A stretch of 64,000 nucleotides of DNA, from the NCBI RefSeq assembly GCF_963576675.1, contig NC_088918.1, forward strand, positions 67,109,001-67,173,000, read 5' to 3'. Below are positions 33,770 through 44,739 of this stretch, in pieces. The position numbers and the translations under genes were made by a program. Each line of letters starts with the position of its first letter. Position 1 is the first letter of the stretch. The notes under the pieces are model-generated. The model searched no databases. It was given only the letters and a program-made list of their open reading frames with translations, and was not told the origin of the DNA. This DNA is from Euphorbia lathyris (lineage: Eukaryota; Streptophyta; Magnoliopsida; Malpighiales; Euphorbiaceae).

Positions 33770-33937
33770 AACGCGGGTTGGTCCAAGTGGTAAGGAGTTG
33801 GAACCTCTTCATGTTAGGTTTGGTGTCAATTTCCCACAAAGTCAAAATTTAATTCTTTTTAGTAGGTGATCTGCATATTTCAATGCAAACGCTTAGCGAG
33901 GTCTGGTACCCTTACCTTTTTTTTTTTAAATAAAATA
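33770..33937 (+). mobile_element. tRNA-derived SINE in the PHF5A leader intron
   Basis: GCGGGTTGGTCCAAGTGG resembles a Pol III A box, with a decayed B box near GGTGTCAATTTCCC. The copy ends in a T run at about 33919-33927. Similar sequences flank it (AATTATAAGCGCTTAGTTG left, AATTATAATCTTAGTTG right), suggesting an old target duplication. Confidence 0.6.
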
Positions 33938-34028
33938 AAATTATAATCTTAGTTGTATTGTATTATGAACTTGTGCCTTTTCTTCTCGTTGCAGGTTATA
34001 GATATAGTGGAATCTAGGACATTGGATC

Positions 34029-34361
34029 ATGGCCAAGCATCATCCTGATCTGATTATGTGCAGGAAGCAACCTGGAATAGCTATTGGAAGACTTTGTGAG
34101 AAAGATGATGGAAAATGTGTAATTTGTGATTCTTACGTGCGTCCTTGCACGCTAGTACGAACCTGCGATGAGTGCAACTATGGATCGTTCCAAGGTCGAT
34201 GTGTCATCTGTGGGGGAGTTGGCATCTCAGATGCCTACTACTGCAAAGAGTGCACTCAACAGGAGAAAGATAGGGATGGATGTCCAAAAATTGTTAATTT
34301 AGGAAGTGCCAAGACTGATCTGTTCTACGAGCGAAAGAAATACGGGTTCAAGAAGAGATGA
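34029..34361 (+). CDS. PHF5A: PHF5A / SF3b7 (Rds3-type) spliceosome protein
   Basis: A complete 110-residue protein in one exon, the usual length for this extremely conserved family. It is a subunit of SF3b in the U2 snRNP and helps SF3B1 hold the branch-site helix in the nucleus. The protein is a compact zinc-binding knot rich in CxxC pairs: [35 protein letters not shown]. The N-terminus [16 protein letters not shown] and basic C-terminus [11 protein letters not shown] are signature ends. The ATG at 34029 is fixed by family conservation; it lies about 35 bp after the splice acceptor of the 5' UTR intron. Nothing is missing, so it is probably functional. Confidence 0.97.
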   Translation: MAKHHPDLIMCRKQPGIAIGRLCEKDDGKCVICDSYVRPCTLVRTCDECNYGSFQGRCVICGGVGISDAYYCKECTQQEKDRDGCPKIVNLGSAKTDLFYERKKYGFKKR

Positions 34362-34574
34362 AGATGTTATGCCTGCCCATGTCTAAACCCTAAACTTTAA
34401 AGCAGGAATGGAACCAGTAGAGCAGCTGATTAGAACCTAAATAGACTTTCATGTGTATTGTGCTATTACTTTATGGATCTAGTGTACTTCAAATTTGTTT
34501 GTTTCAGTCAACTTCCTGCTTTTATACTTTATGCATGTGAAGGGTAAACAATTAATTACTGATTATGTTTTTAT

Positions 34575-34752
34575 CTAGCTTTAATACATTAGGAGCTCCT
34601 TAAATTTGGTCCAAAAAGCTCATTGGTTTCTGAACTTACGGATTACTTAAAGTGATATAATTAATTTTCTATATCTATGTGGTCATTTTAAGTAAAGTTA
34701 GAAGGTGAATCAGCTTTTTGAGTCATGTTCAGAGCTTTTATGTATTACATGG
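34575..34752. mobile_element. Truncated GGCTTAAT-family repeat
   Basis: AGCTTTAATACATTAGGAGCTCC begins a short decayed copy downstream of PHF5A, with mirrored phrases. Confidence 0.35.
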
Positions 34753-34864
34753 TACATGTGTATTATTACACCCTTTTATCTATTACATGTGCTTATTACG
34801 TACAGTAGTCACTACTGGCCCATGATGGAGCGTCGAGCTCCCATGGCCCTTCTCTTCTGGGGTC

Positions 34865-35470
34865 TGATTGTGAAAAATGGGAAAAAACGCAAAATACAAA
34901 AACGGTAAAGATGTGAAAAACAGCAAAAACGATAAAACTATAAAACCTAGAAAACAAATTGGTTGATGTTTACTTCATATGTTAAAGAGAAATATATATA
35001 CACATGTCATGGATTGATTGGTAGAGAGTATTACTCCAGGAGTACCCTCAAATTTTCTTAAAATTTTCTTTGATGGTTTTTGGTGTGATGGAATGGCAAT
35101 TTCTTCTTATGCGTATACTTATACAGATATCCTATTTAAAATTGTAACTCTTTATTGCTTTCAGTTCAGCAAATTTGATTTGCTTGGTTGCAACTTTTGA
35201 AATAAAAAGATTTTGCTTTTGTTAGTTTTTGTTCATTTTTTCTCGTTTTCACATTTTTGTGTTTTTTCTGTTTTTTGCTCCTTTTTGTTTGTATTTTTTC
35301 GTTTTTCGCATTTTCACGTTCCCTACTTTTCTGTTTGTTGTGTTTCACATTTTCTCTTTTTTTGGTCTTTTCACGTTTTTTCTATTTTTCGTGTTTTTTC
35401 GTTTTCCATTTTCACGGTTTTCCCCGTTCTTCGTATTTTTCACATTTTTGTCGTTTCTTGTTTTACCGTT
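34865..35470. repeat. A-rich block facing a T-rich block, degenerate short repeats
   Basis: 34,868-34,955 is made of GAAAAAnG-type words (GTGAAAAA, GGGAAAAAACGC). 35,213-35,465 is the opposite strand type (TTTTTCGTGTTTTTTCG and similar). Together they form an imperfect inverted repeat. The long Phe-rich frames here are composition artefacts. Confidence 0.6.
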
Positions 35471-36169
35471 TAATAAGAATTGTGGATAATAAGTATTAAT
35501 ATTAAAAATGCAAGGACTAGTCGTAATGGGGATTCTTGTCTATTTTTTTTTTTTATGTAATGCCGATTACATATATTTCTAAAGAAGTAACTAAGTGAAT
35601 TTGGTCAGTTATTGTTAGATCTAGGAGGCATAAATCTAAGTCTTGTGATGATTTTAATCTCCACTATAGAATTTCGGTCACTCAACTGACCAAGTGAAAT
35701 TACTGATGACCAATATGTATATTTGTTACTGAGTGTAAAAAATTTCAATAATTTATTCTCTATAGTTGCATTCTCATTTTTCTTATTAAATAACATAATA
35801 TATTTTTTTCATTAAAAAAAACATAATATATTTTTTCTGAAAAAAACATAATATTTTTAAACTAATATTAAGTATCAGTCACTAAAAAAAATATCAGTCG
35901 ATTTTTCTTTTTTATTATTATTATTCTTATAATACATAAAGTGTTTGGTTAGAATTGAGTAATAACAATATCAAATAGTAAGGATCCATTTGGTACTGTC
36001 GTAATGCAATATGATGTAGTTAAAATTGTAATGGAATGAAATAATAATTCTGTTATCATATTTGGTTGACTAATTAAAAAAAATGATGAAATTGATGAAC
36101 AGAAAACAGAATAACGAACTTCTAACAGTCTAAAAGTCTAACTTATTTTCAAATAGATAAAATTTTATT
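35471..36169. other. AT-rich stretch, no gene recognised
   Basis: Non-coding. 35,800-35,860 has three near copies of AAACATAATAT. Confidence 0.4.
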
Positions 36170-37163
36170 TGGACTACCTAAAATTTATTTAATTATTTGG
36201 CTTGGACTTGATAATTTTATCAAGCTTCTTACGTATCCCGAACATCTTTTAATATTTAAACCAGGAATCAAAGCCACGTAGTTCTACCTATTGTAGGTAG
36301 TTCTCTTAATTTATTAACTCGTTTTAACTTACTGACACGTTAATGATTTAATTGTATACTTCATTTTATTACTATATAATTTTATATATAAATCATTTTA
36401 TCAAAACAAATCAAATTAAATAACGTTTTATCAAAACGAATTAAATCGAATCAAAGCAAATAAACTTTTTATCAAACAAACTCGAAATCAAATAAATGTT
36501 TTATCAAACCAACTCGTAATCAAACAGACGTAAAACGTTATATTTCAAATCATCAAGCATTTTCAAAACATAATACAAAGTTTGTGTGTGTGATGTGACA
36601 GGTATGACCAGCATGCACGACTAGTAGTCCTAACGTTAGGCAATGCGAGATATGAATGAGATATCTCGATTATTGATATTGTTGATGATATGAGAAACTA
36701 CACGGGTGGAATTCGAGAATGGACACACACAAATTTTGTATTACGTTTTGAAAATGCTTGATGATTTGAAATATAATATTTTACGTTTGTTTGATTACGA
36801 GTTGGTTTGTTAAAGCAATTTATTTGATTACGAGTTGGTCTGATAAAACGTTTATTTAATTAGGAATTGATTTGATAAAATGTTTATTTGATTACGAATT
36901 GGTTTGATAAAATGGTTATTTAATTTGATTCGTTTTGATAAAATGATTTATATATATAAACTATAACAAAGTGAAATATACAATTAAATGATTAACGTGC
37001 CAATCAATGTATCAATTAGTTAAGAGAACTACCTAAAAAAGATAGAACTACATGGCTTTGATTCCCGATTTAAAGATTAAAATACGTTCGGGATACATAG
37101 GAAATTTGATAGAATTATCAAGTCCAAGCCAAATAATTAATAAAACTTTAAATAGTACCATTA
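36170..37163. repeat. Foldback element with about 420-bp arms
   Basis: 36170-36592 and 36723-37163 are imperfect reverse complements around a 130-bp centre. Matching landmarks are GGCTTGGACTTGATAATT/AATTATCAAGTCCAAGCC, the GAATCAAAGCCA box, and the paired AAATCATCAAGCATTTTC. Inner arms carry repeated TTTATCAAA(A/C) words. No protein encoded. Confidence 0.8.
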
Positions 37164-37261
37164 CAATACTTATGTTTACTTAATTAAATGTAATCATAAT
37201 ATTTTTTACATAATTAAAATCCACATAACATGAAAACTTGAAAAATATGAAATTAGCATAT

Positions 37262-37450
37262 AGTTTTTCGCGTTTTCATAGTTTTTTTTACATTTTTCTC
37301 GTTTTTTCATTTCCCATTTTCACCATTTTTCTTAATTTTCTCATTTTTCTGTTTTTTTTTTCATTTTTTTCATTTTTTACATTTTCTTTTTTTGTTTTTT
37401 TGCTTTTTTTTTCCTTTTCGACTTTTTTTTTTTTTTTTTGCGGTTTTTTT
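37262..37450. repeat. T-rich degenerate repeat
   Basis: The same TTTTTC(G/A)TTTTTC word type as at 35,213-35,465, about 2 kb away. The frames open on both strands are low-complexity artefacts. Confidence 0.6.
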
Positions 37451-37462
37451 TTTAGAATGATG

Positions 37463-37545
37463 AGATTATATGATAACAAGACTAGATGTCTTTACTCTAA
37501 CCTATCAACAGTATTCTATGGATTATATGATAACAAGACTAGATG
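37463..37545 (+). repeat. Direct repeat of 26 bp
   Basis: GATTATATGATAACAAGACT followed by AGATGTC occurs twice, starting near 37464 and 37519. Confidence 0.8.
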
Positions 37546-37743
37546 TCCTCTCTGAACAAATAAAAAACTTCATCTGCTAGCAGTTCATTATCCTATTTCT
37601 TACCTTATTCTGTATGTACAATATCTCTATATATAAATGAGACCAAAACATAGGTAAATATCATACAGCATGATTTATGTGCAGGAATAGATTGGACTCT
37701 GCTACCACAAAAAGGTCGATTCCTTCATCGCATAGACGACATT

Positions 37744-40700
37744 TCAGGTGACACGAATCAGAAGAACAACCATTACGAAAACACATGTCATTAGAAAAAT
37801 CAGGAGCCATGTGAAGCATGTGGTCTTGGAAGTTTTTGAGTATACCTCCATGGCCCGTAAATTGGCACGACCTGTGCTAGCCAAGCTCTGCTCAACAGCC
37901 TTCTCTGTCGAATCAAGTATCTGCACTAAAGCAAAATTATCAGATGAAGCTACAAGCATACTATTAAAATATCTTCTCACTTTCAGGTCCACCCTTCCAT
38001 TTCTCTAATATTATTTTCTTCCTTTCTAAGTTCATGCATTGCATTGAATTTCAGCTGAAGTAACTATCTGTGAAGCAAATTATTATAGCTTTATTTAGAT
38101 AATCCACTCTTAATACCATGTGTTTCTCTCATTGATGATGCGGCATTGAAACTTAAGTTTATGAACAAATGAACTATAATCGAAGAAGAAGAGTTGAAGA
38201 ATTTCAGTTGCAGGAAATGAGAGTACACACAATAGTACGAGGTGTACCAACAACTCAGGTTTCAGTTGCTCCCAGGGTAATTTTCGGCCAAGCTAGTGTG
38301 AACCTAAAGTATGGTTCAAAATTTCTCTATTGTTCTTGTGTCACAAATTGCTGAATGGAGGATACTGTGTTACTAAGATCGTGCATCCACGTACCATCCT
38401 TTCCAACAGCTCTTCATGATTCTCTATTCTCGCCTGAAGCATCAAGTCAGTAGAATTCCCCATCGTGAATCCGGCTGGTCGGATCAATTAATAGAGAATC
38501 AACAAGCTCTCACACTCACAGGTTAGTATCAGTGGACCAAATACACAAACATACACAGAAAATAGGAAAGGAATCTCACTGATTTATATTAGATAGATGG
38601 AATATAGAACTAATGGATAACAAATAGAAAAGAATCCCAACCCCTCCCTCTCTACCAGAAAGCAGAGACCTCTACCTAAGCAGCCAAACAGAAAACTCAT
38701 CATAATTATTAATAATCCCTCCTCACTCCACCCTCTATATGTACTTATAAAAGCTCTCTCCGGTAACTAACCTCCACAGCCCTCCAAGCCATGTGTTCCT
38801 TATTTACCATATTACCCTTTATGCCTATTAGCATAGTTATTAAAAGCACGCCTCTCCAGCCTTAGCGCCTCTGGATGACAGAGGCAGGCGCTGTCAGCCA
38901 GGCGCGCGCCTTGGCATGCCTCAGCTTCGTTAGGGCTGTTTAGGGTTTTTTGGGTTTTTTTAAATTCTTTTATTATCAGCCATGGATTAAAAATAAGATG
39001 AATGGCTGAGGTTAGTTTAGAAAATAAAAGAAAAGGGCAAAAACAAAGTATCAATACTTTTCATCGAGCTCAGTAGACCCATCGCAGACCAGATAGATGA
39101 TGAACCTGAATTTGTACATGATGAGTACCTTGATGAGGAAGGTGACAATGATGATGAGATTGAGAACCTTATTCAAGAAGCATATGATGATGGAAGTGAT
39201 GATGATGGTTCCGAAGAAGATCAGCAAGGAAGACTAGGAAGTTAAAGATTATTTGTTTTTTGGAGTCAAGAAGACTATTAGTCTCATTAATTATTTGAAG
39301 TTGAACTTTGGTCTTTAGTTTTAACTTTTAAGTCGGTATTATAAGTTTATGATTATGCCTTAGCAGTTAACTAGAACTTAACTCATGCATTTTATGGTTT
39401 TATTGTTGGTATTTGACTATTTGTGATTATTTGTGACTAGTATTATGAATTTATGATTTTTTTTATGCGCCTTGTGTCGCTCGGGTGCGCGCCTTAAGTT
39501 GCGCCTTGCGCCTTAAATAACTATGCCTATTAGCATATTCTCTATCATGATCACACCAAATTCGACAGCTCTAGTTGGTGCAAGGTGCACCAGCCTCGCA
39601 ACTCTGGTACATTTCGACACTTTTTTGTACCATTATTGCTGAAATTTATGTTTTATTCCCATTTTGTCTTACAATTTAAGGACATTTTATCTGATTTGCT
39701 TGAGCTAGCATATTTTGGAATACAAAAACTTATAACATTACAGAGAGTTGCTCTAATTTCTTGCTCAATCTTGAAATCCTATTGAATGAACAAGTTAAGA
39801 TGATTGATGATTGCTGGGTACTCAGAATCAACATCAACCTTCGATTTGTTATCATTATTTTCATTCTGAATCTGCTGCATCATTGTTGGTATGCAGAAAA
39901 TTATGACTGACGCAATAACCAAAATATCATCTTCCACATATGAAGTTCTGAATTGTAATGCCCCGACAACTCCAGAACTATTTCAGGAAAAAGGTAGGAT
40001 ATGGTGGCTGTAGTTAGTAGTTTGAAATATTAGATAACAGATGTTTTCTTTTTTAAAAAGAGAACCTATGAAGAATACCATAAGTCTATATCCTACTACT
40101 TTTGAATCACATAACATATTAGAGAATCAATTGTGAAATTCTACCAACAATTTATGGGACTACTGTATTGTCCAACCCTGCCTCCAAACATTTGAAATGT
40201 ATTCTACATACTGTTCATCATGACTAATTTTGCAAATCTTCACAAAATTATAACAAACATAAATTCAAGAAACTATGTAAGGCCCACAGGGCATTAAATA
40301 CCATCACCTTTTCAGTATTTTGCAGGGACTGGCTCATCAAGAGACTACTTTCCTTGAGTTGCTGTGCCAAACCAACCATTTCATCAGTCAAGTCATCTTG
40401 AAGCTGTCTGTTATAGGAAATAAGAAGATTATAAGAACTTTCAGCAATACAATATGTGAAACAGGTTAATTTAAAAATGCATATGGTCACTATATAATAA
40501 AAAACAAACCACAAAACTCATTCAAACATGTCAAAGCATGAGCTCAAGCTGGCATCACGGACTATTCACCAAATGCAGAGATGGCAATGCACCCCATCCC
40601 TACTGCTCTTTTTATCAAATTACAACGCTTGCACCATACATAGGTAGACAACAAACAACATACTGTAAGTGGTGATGAGGCACTCAACCAGAACCATTTA

Positions 40701-41499
40701 AAACTTGTATCATATTTATTTGAACACATCACATGTCCAAGAGTATACCAATTTATAATATTCATTACAATTATAGGTAGGTAAAAGTACACATTGGTTG
40801 AATGTACACAGTTGAATGGTGCATAAGAACCTGTGCTTTTCAATGTGTGCCTTTGCGGCCGTATCCAGTTTGACAGGTGCTGATGAATCAACATTTGATA
40901 CTGCCCTGTTTTGATGAGCCAGTCAATTCAAAAGAAACAAAGCTACAATCAGAAAAGGAAGGCGAAGGAGAAAAGAAAAGCAACAAATATTAGGAGATTC
41001 ATTTACACAAATCTTCTTCTCAAGCCAGGAGAAGAGGGGAACTGAGTTTCTCCATCAGCATCAAGTATTTCTTTGGCAGAATTCAGAGTTTCAGGTACCC
41101 GAACTTTAAGCTGACAATCACAACATATGTTAAGCAACTATAACTTTGCACAGTAGCAACTTAATGACTTCTGAAAAAGAAAAGATAAGAGGCAACATCT
41201 GAAAACATGTGTGGAAAGCATATGAACCTGTAGATGTTCTCATTACACAAGTATAATGCTACATCAAGAAGAGAAACAAGACTCTTCAGGTTAATTTAAG
41301 ATATTCCAGCATGTTACCAACATGAATTTCATACAAGCCCTCAAATTTGACAAATGTAGATTTAAAATTACCAGTCAAAGTTAAACTTCAAGAAAGAATG
41401 TCCATAAGCAAGCTATTTACACTAGACTTGAAATTACAGATCTAAATAATTGGTTTTATCCTTGCTGCTCCAAAGAAGCAGTGCTCAGTATTTTACCAA

Positions 41500-41555
<56 letters not shown>

Positions 41556-43101
41556 CGGATTGGATAGGTAGATAGTTGATCCAAAGGCCAAAACCATGGT
41601 AGAACTAATAAGAATGATCCTTACTCGGTTACTGCAACCAATCAAATCAACTTGAGTACTGAAATGGACGTCATATTCTAGAAAAAACGATGTCTACTCA
41701 ATAAAATAATACTTTCTATAAAGGAGTAACCAAGTATTATCAGGTTCTGCGTACAAGCTGTTCAACAGAGGTGAAATTATCCAAGACACCTGGCACCCAA
41801 ATATGATACCCATACCCTATATTAACGTATTTGTTCACATTAATTTTCAAGTTATACTTCCTAAATCACCACATAGTATAGTGGCCGATTCTTGGTTCCT
41901 GATTTGGAACCAATTGAACTAAAAGCTTGAGCTGATAATTAAGGCCCAATTCATATTAATATCCGACACACAGCCCGCACGCAAATGACCATTGGGCTTG
42001 AAGCCTGTATAACACATGCCCATCTTACCAACCATGTGTTGAAATTAAATTAACAAATGGGTTGTCAGGATTCAAACCCTCGGTCACTTGCTTTAAGAGA
42101 CTCGGATACCATGTCATATTAATATCTGACAGTTCCCATGCAAAAAGAATGTTCAAAGGAAAAACATGCCTTGTCAAAAAAATCCAGACCAACTATAGAA
42201 GCAACTTATGCACAAAACAAAAAATAAAAAAGCAACTAATGCAAGCACAACATTTTTTCAAATTTCACAATAATAACCAACACAACACATAATTAGTAGG
42301 CATAACACTCACCAATGGACCAGCTAATCTGGAAGCAATTGTTTCAACCTTCTCTGAATAATCATTCATCTTGGCCTTCGAAACCCTGTGGAAACATTAA
42401 GAAAAAGAAGTTAGAACACCATTAAAATAACAATTAGGGATTACTACAGAGTCATTGAATTTTGACCACTTTTGAGAGGAAACTGTTTCCAGAGTGTCAA
42501 AAGAGAGCTTGCAACCCATTTAGCATTAAGGTAAAGAAGCTTGCAATGGATTTCTTATTCAATTTTTAAATCATGCAATGCATTAAGGTAAAGAAGCTTG
42601 CAATGCATTTGATAAATATGTGAAGATTTTTAGTAGTTCTTTTTAGAATAGGAACATGGAAAAGGCCTCAACATTTAGATGTCACAAGTATGCAGGAAGC
42701 TCCTAACTTGCTAAAGAATTAACGGAAGAAATTAATAAAGCACAGACCGAGGCAGGCCATCTGGAGTTCTTTCTTCAGCCAGTTCTTCCAATAGTTCTCG
42801 TAAAGTAGCAACATACTGCAAATTCCGTAGTTTACATAATCAATGGAAAACAATTAAATTCCCAAATGAAGAGAAAGAAATGATTTATACGAGATCATCC
42901 TTCAGAGCTATTGAAAACTAGAGAAATCAGATTTTACAAACCAAAGAACAGCATAAATTAAGGCCAGGGAGCACTGTAAAGAAAAGTAGCTTCAAACACC
43001 AATACCTATGAACATACATGAATAAGCTTCGCTTGATTTTGTTGCTGAGGTGCAGCTGCAAGCAACCTCCTCAAGTTTATTTCTGTTTTACTGATCCCCA
43101 T
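37744..43101 (-). CDS. USE1: USE1, ER-localised SNARE (Use1-type)
   Basis: Seven exons join in phase on the minus strand: 43101-43018, 42815-42748, 42385-42313, 41110-41007, 40905-40831, 40407-40308, 37920-37744, giving 226 residues from [14 protein letters not shown] to LLIRVT. Use1 proteins are tail-anchored SNAREs acting at the ER in retrograde Golgi-to-ER fusion with Sec20 and Sec22. The N-terminal half is helical. The SNARE-like region runs from [18 protein letters not shown] through [14 protein letters not shown] to [16 protein letters not shown]. One transmembrane segment lies near residues 204-222 ([19 protein letters not shown]) with a three-residue tail. All splice sites are GT-AG. 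Intron 6 is 2.4 kb and contains an inserted transposon. The gene appears intact. Confidence 0.95.
38365..38820 (-). pseudogene. Possible LTR-element fragment in USE1 intron 6
   Basis: The minus strand from about 38466 reads [20 protein letters not shown], resembling the helical start of a plant Gag. Upstream (38,480-38,820) is LTR-like non-coding sequence with a TATA-like TTATAAGTACATATAGAGG on the minus strand. No primer site is evident; low certainty. Confidence 0.3.
38835..39521. mobile_element. Non-autonomous element with TAGTTAT termini and long target duplication
   Basis: The termini TAGTTATTAAAAGCACGCC and, inverted, TAGTTATTTAAGGCGC match the copy at 23,128-23,812. TATGCCTATTAGCATA is present on both sides, overlapping the termini slightly, which implies a duplication of 12-16 bp. 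Inside, 39,067-39,245 reads as a strongly acidic tail ([19 protein letters not shown] and beyond) ending in a stop, possibly a leftover of a transposase C-terminus. Confidence 0.65.
41502..41553. repeat. (AAT)n microsatellite
   Basis: About 17 uninterrupted trinucleotide units in USE1 intron 3. Confidence 0.95.
41885..42160. repeat. Retroelement-like repeat in USE1 intron 3
   Basis: TGTCAGGATTCAAACCCTC followed by GATACCATGTCATATTAAT resembles LTR-type sequence. AATTCATATTAATATCCGACA near 41,950 and CATATTAATATCTGACAG near 42,115 are related. Confidence 0.35.
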
Positions 43102-43711
43102 TACTATAGCATCAACAAAGAAGAAGCGGATATTAAAATCACAACTAAAAGTTAAGCAGTTCGAAAACTAGTCTAGCAGTGATACATAAATTGCATTTAT
43201 TTAGTATAATTACACGCTTAATTGATCTCTGTGGGTTCCAAATTGCAAGATCAAGCTCAACTTAATCTTTGGTTCAGGTATAGCTCATTTTTCTTGATGA
43301 TTAAACACAAGTAGCGTAGTCAAACAAACCAAGCTCATTCTTGCTTTGGAATATCAATCACATTTGGTCCAATTGTCTTATGCTACTATTGCACCAATAT
43401 ATTATATCCTATATAAATCTAGGTTGGTAAGTATATTGGAGGTGAAATGAACAACAAATCACAATAGAGTGAGCCAATTGCTGGACAGGTGTTGCAGAAA
43501 TTAGTACATTCATGTGGTTAGAATTAGAATGAACATGTAAAAATCACATTTATGGAGACTTACAAAATTCGCATGAAAATAAATAATGTGACAGCTCTCA
43601 ATTTAGAATTTAGGGTTATGCTGGATATTAAAGAATGCTAAACCACTTAGTAGATTATACAAGGAAAAACAGATGATTTCTGACATATGGAAACAATCAT
43701 ATTGACCTACA

Positions 43712-43850
43712 TTTAAGGTGGAGGTCCGACGAGTGGTGGAGGCGGTGGTCCAGCGAGGCTTCTTAGAGCCGGTTGAGGTCGCGGAGGTCCAGTCAGGATG
43801 AGGCAAAGGAATTTTTTTTTTCAAAAGAAGCGGAAATGACAACTGGGAAA
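43712..43850 (-). other. USE1: Candidate USE1 5' UTR exon
   Basis: The block is GC-rich compared with its surroundings and, on the minus strand, ends AAAT before GTAGGTCAATATG. The first coding exon is preceded by GATGCTATAG then TAATG, so a leader intron is plausible. The frame open through it has no known domain. Confidence 0.4.
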
Positions 43851-43940
43851 TTACAAAATTGTGTAGGCTATTTACATATTTAGATTGATTAGTGATTGTC
43901 TATTACACTATTTATTTGTGATTTTTTCAAGATGTCTTTC

Positions 43941-44553
43941 ATATACATTATATCACTTATAACACATTTAAATTTGGTAAGTTTTGCCTAATGGCATCCT
44001 AAATTTTTAAAATAAACTATAACACACCTATAGTTGGTTTTAAAAACCTATCGCACACCTATAGTTGGCTTATTCAGACCTCCTACACACACAAAAAATC
44101 GTTGAGTTTTCGTCTTTGACGGATGAAGTGGCATACCAAACGAACTCACACGCTTTTCTTTTTTCTATAACATGTATACCACCTCGTTCGTTTTTTTTTT
44201 TGTAGGAACAGGAAAAGAAAAACAAAAAACCAACCAACTAACCCGGGATTAGCCTAGGGAAGCTAACCCCACAAGGTCATCTGAGAGTAAAGAATGGAGA
44301 AAATCCGGAGGAAGCGAGAATGTTGAGATCCCCAGCATCCCCACCTTGTTCGTTAAAGATGAAAGATCAACAATTTTATGTGTATGAGGTTTGAATGAGC
44401 CAACTATAGGTGTGTAATAGGTTTTTAAAGTCAACTATAGGTGTGCGATATATTTTTAAAGCAAACTATAGGTGTGTGATAGGTTATTTTAAAAGTTTAG
44501 GGTGTCATTAGGTAAAAATTGCCAAGTTTAGATGTGTATATATACATTAAGCC
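43941..44553. mobile_element. Inverted-end MITE-like element
   Basis: Ends of about 145 bp mirror each other. The left end repeats CACACCTATAGTTGG (near 44020 and 44055) and the right end CCAACTATAGGTGTG (near 44399) and two related copies. The outer edges are CATATACATTATATC and, inverted, AATGTATATATACAC. Non-coding. Confidence 0.65.
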
Positions 44554-44739
44554 CACTTAGAAATTTCTTACCCTATCTTCATTTCTCTCTTCATTTCTCT
44601 CTTCGATTCTTTCTTAGTTTGCAAACTTGGCACTTCGTTTTTAATTATCGACTCATATATACGTAAAATCTTTCTTCTTACGAACTTGGCACTCCATTTT
44701 TTATTATTCTGTACGTTTTTTCCCGGATAATACTTTCAT

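Noticed and set aside
35213..35499. Phe-rich frames resembling membrane proteins
   Set aside because: Pure T-rich low-complexity DNA, open in three frames at once.
37238..37555. Phe-rich and Lys-rich frames on opposite strands
   Set aside because: T-rich repeat again; not protein coding.
43603..43842. 79-codon minus-strand protein gene
   Set aside because: No domain; position and splice signals fit a USE1 leader exon better.
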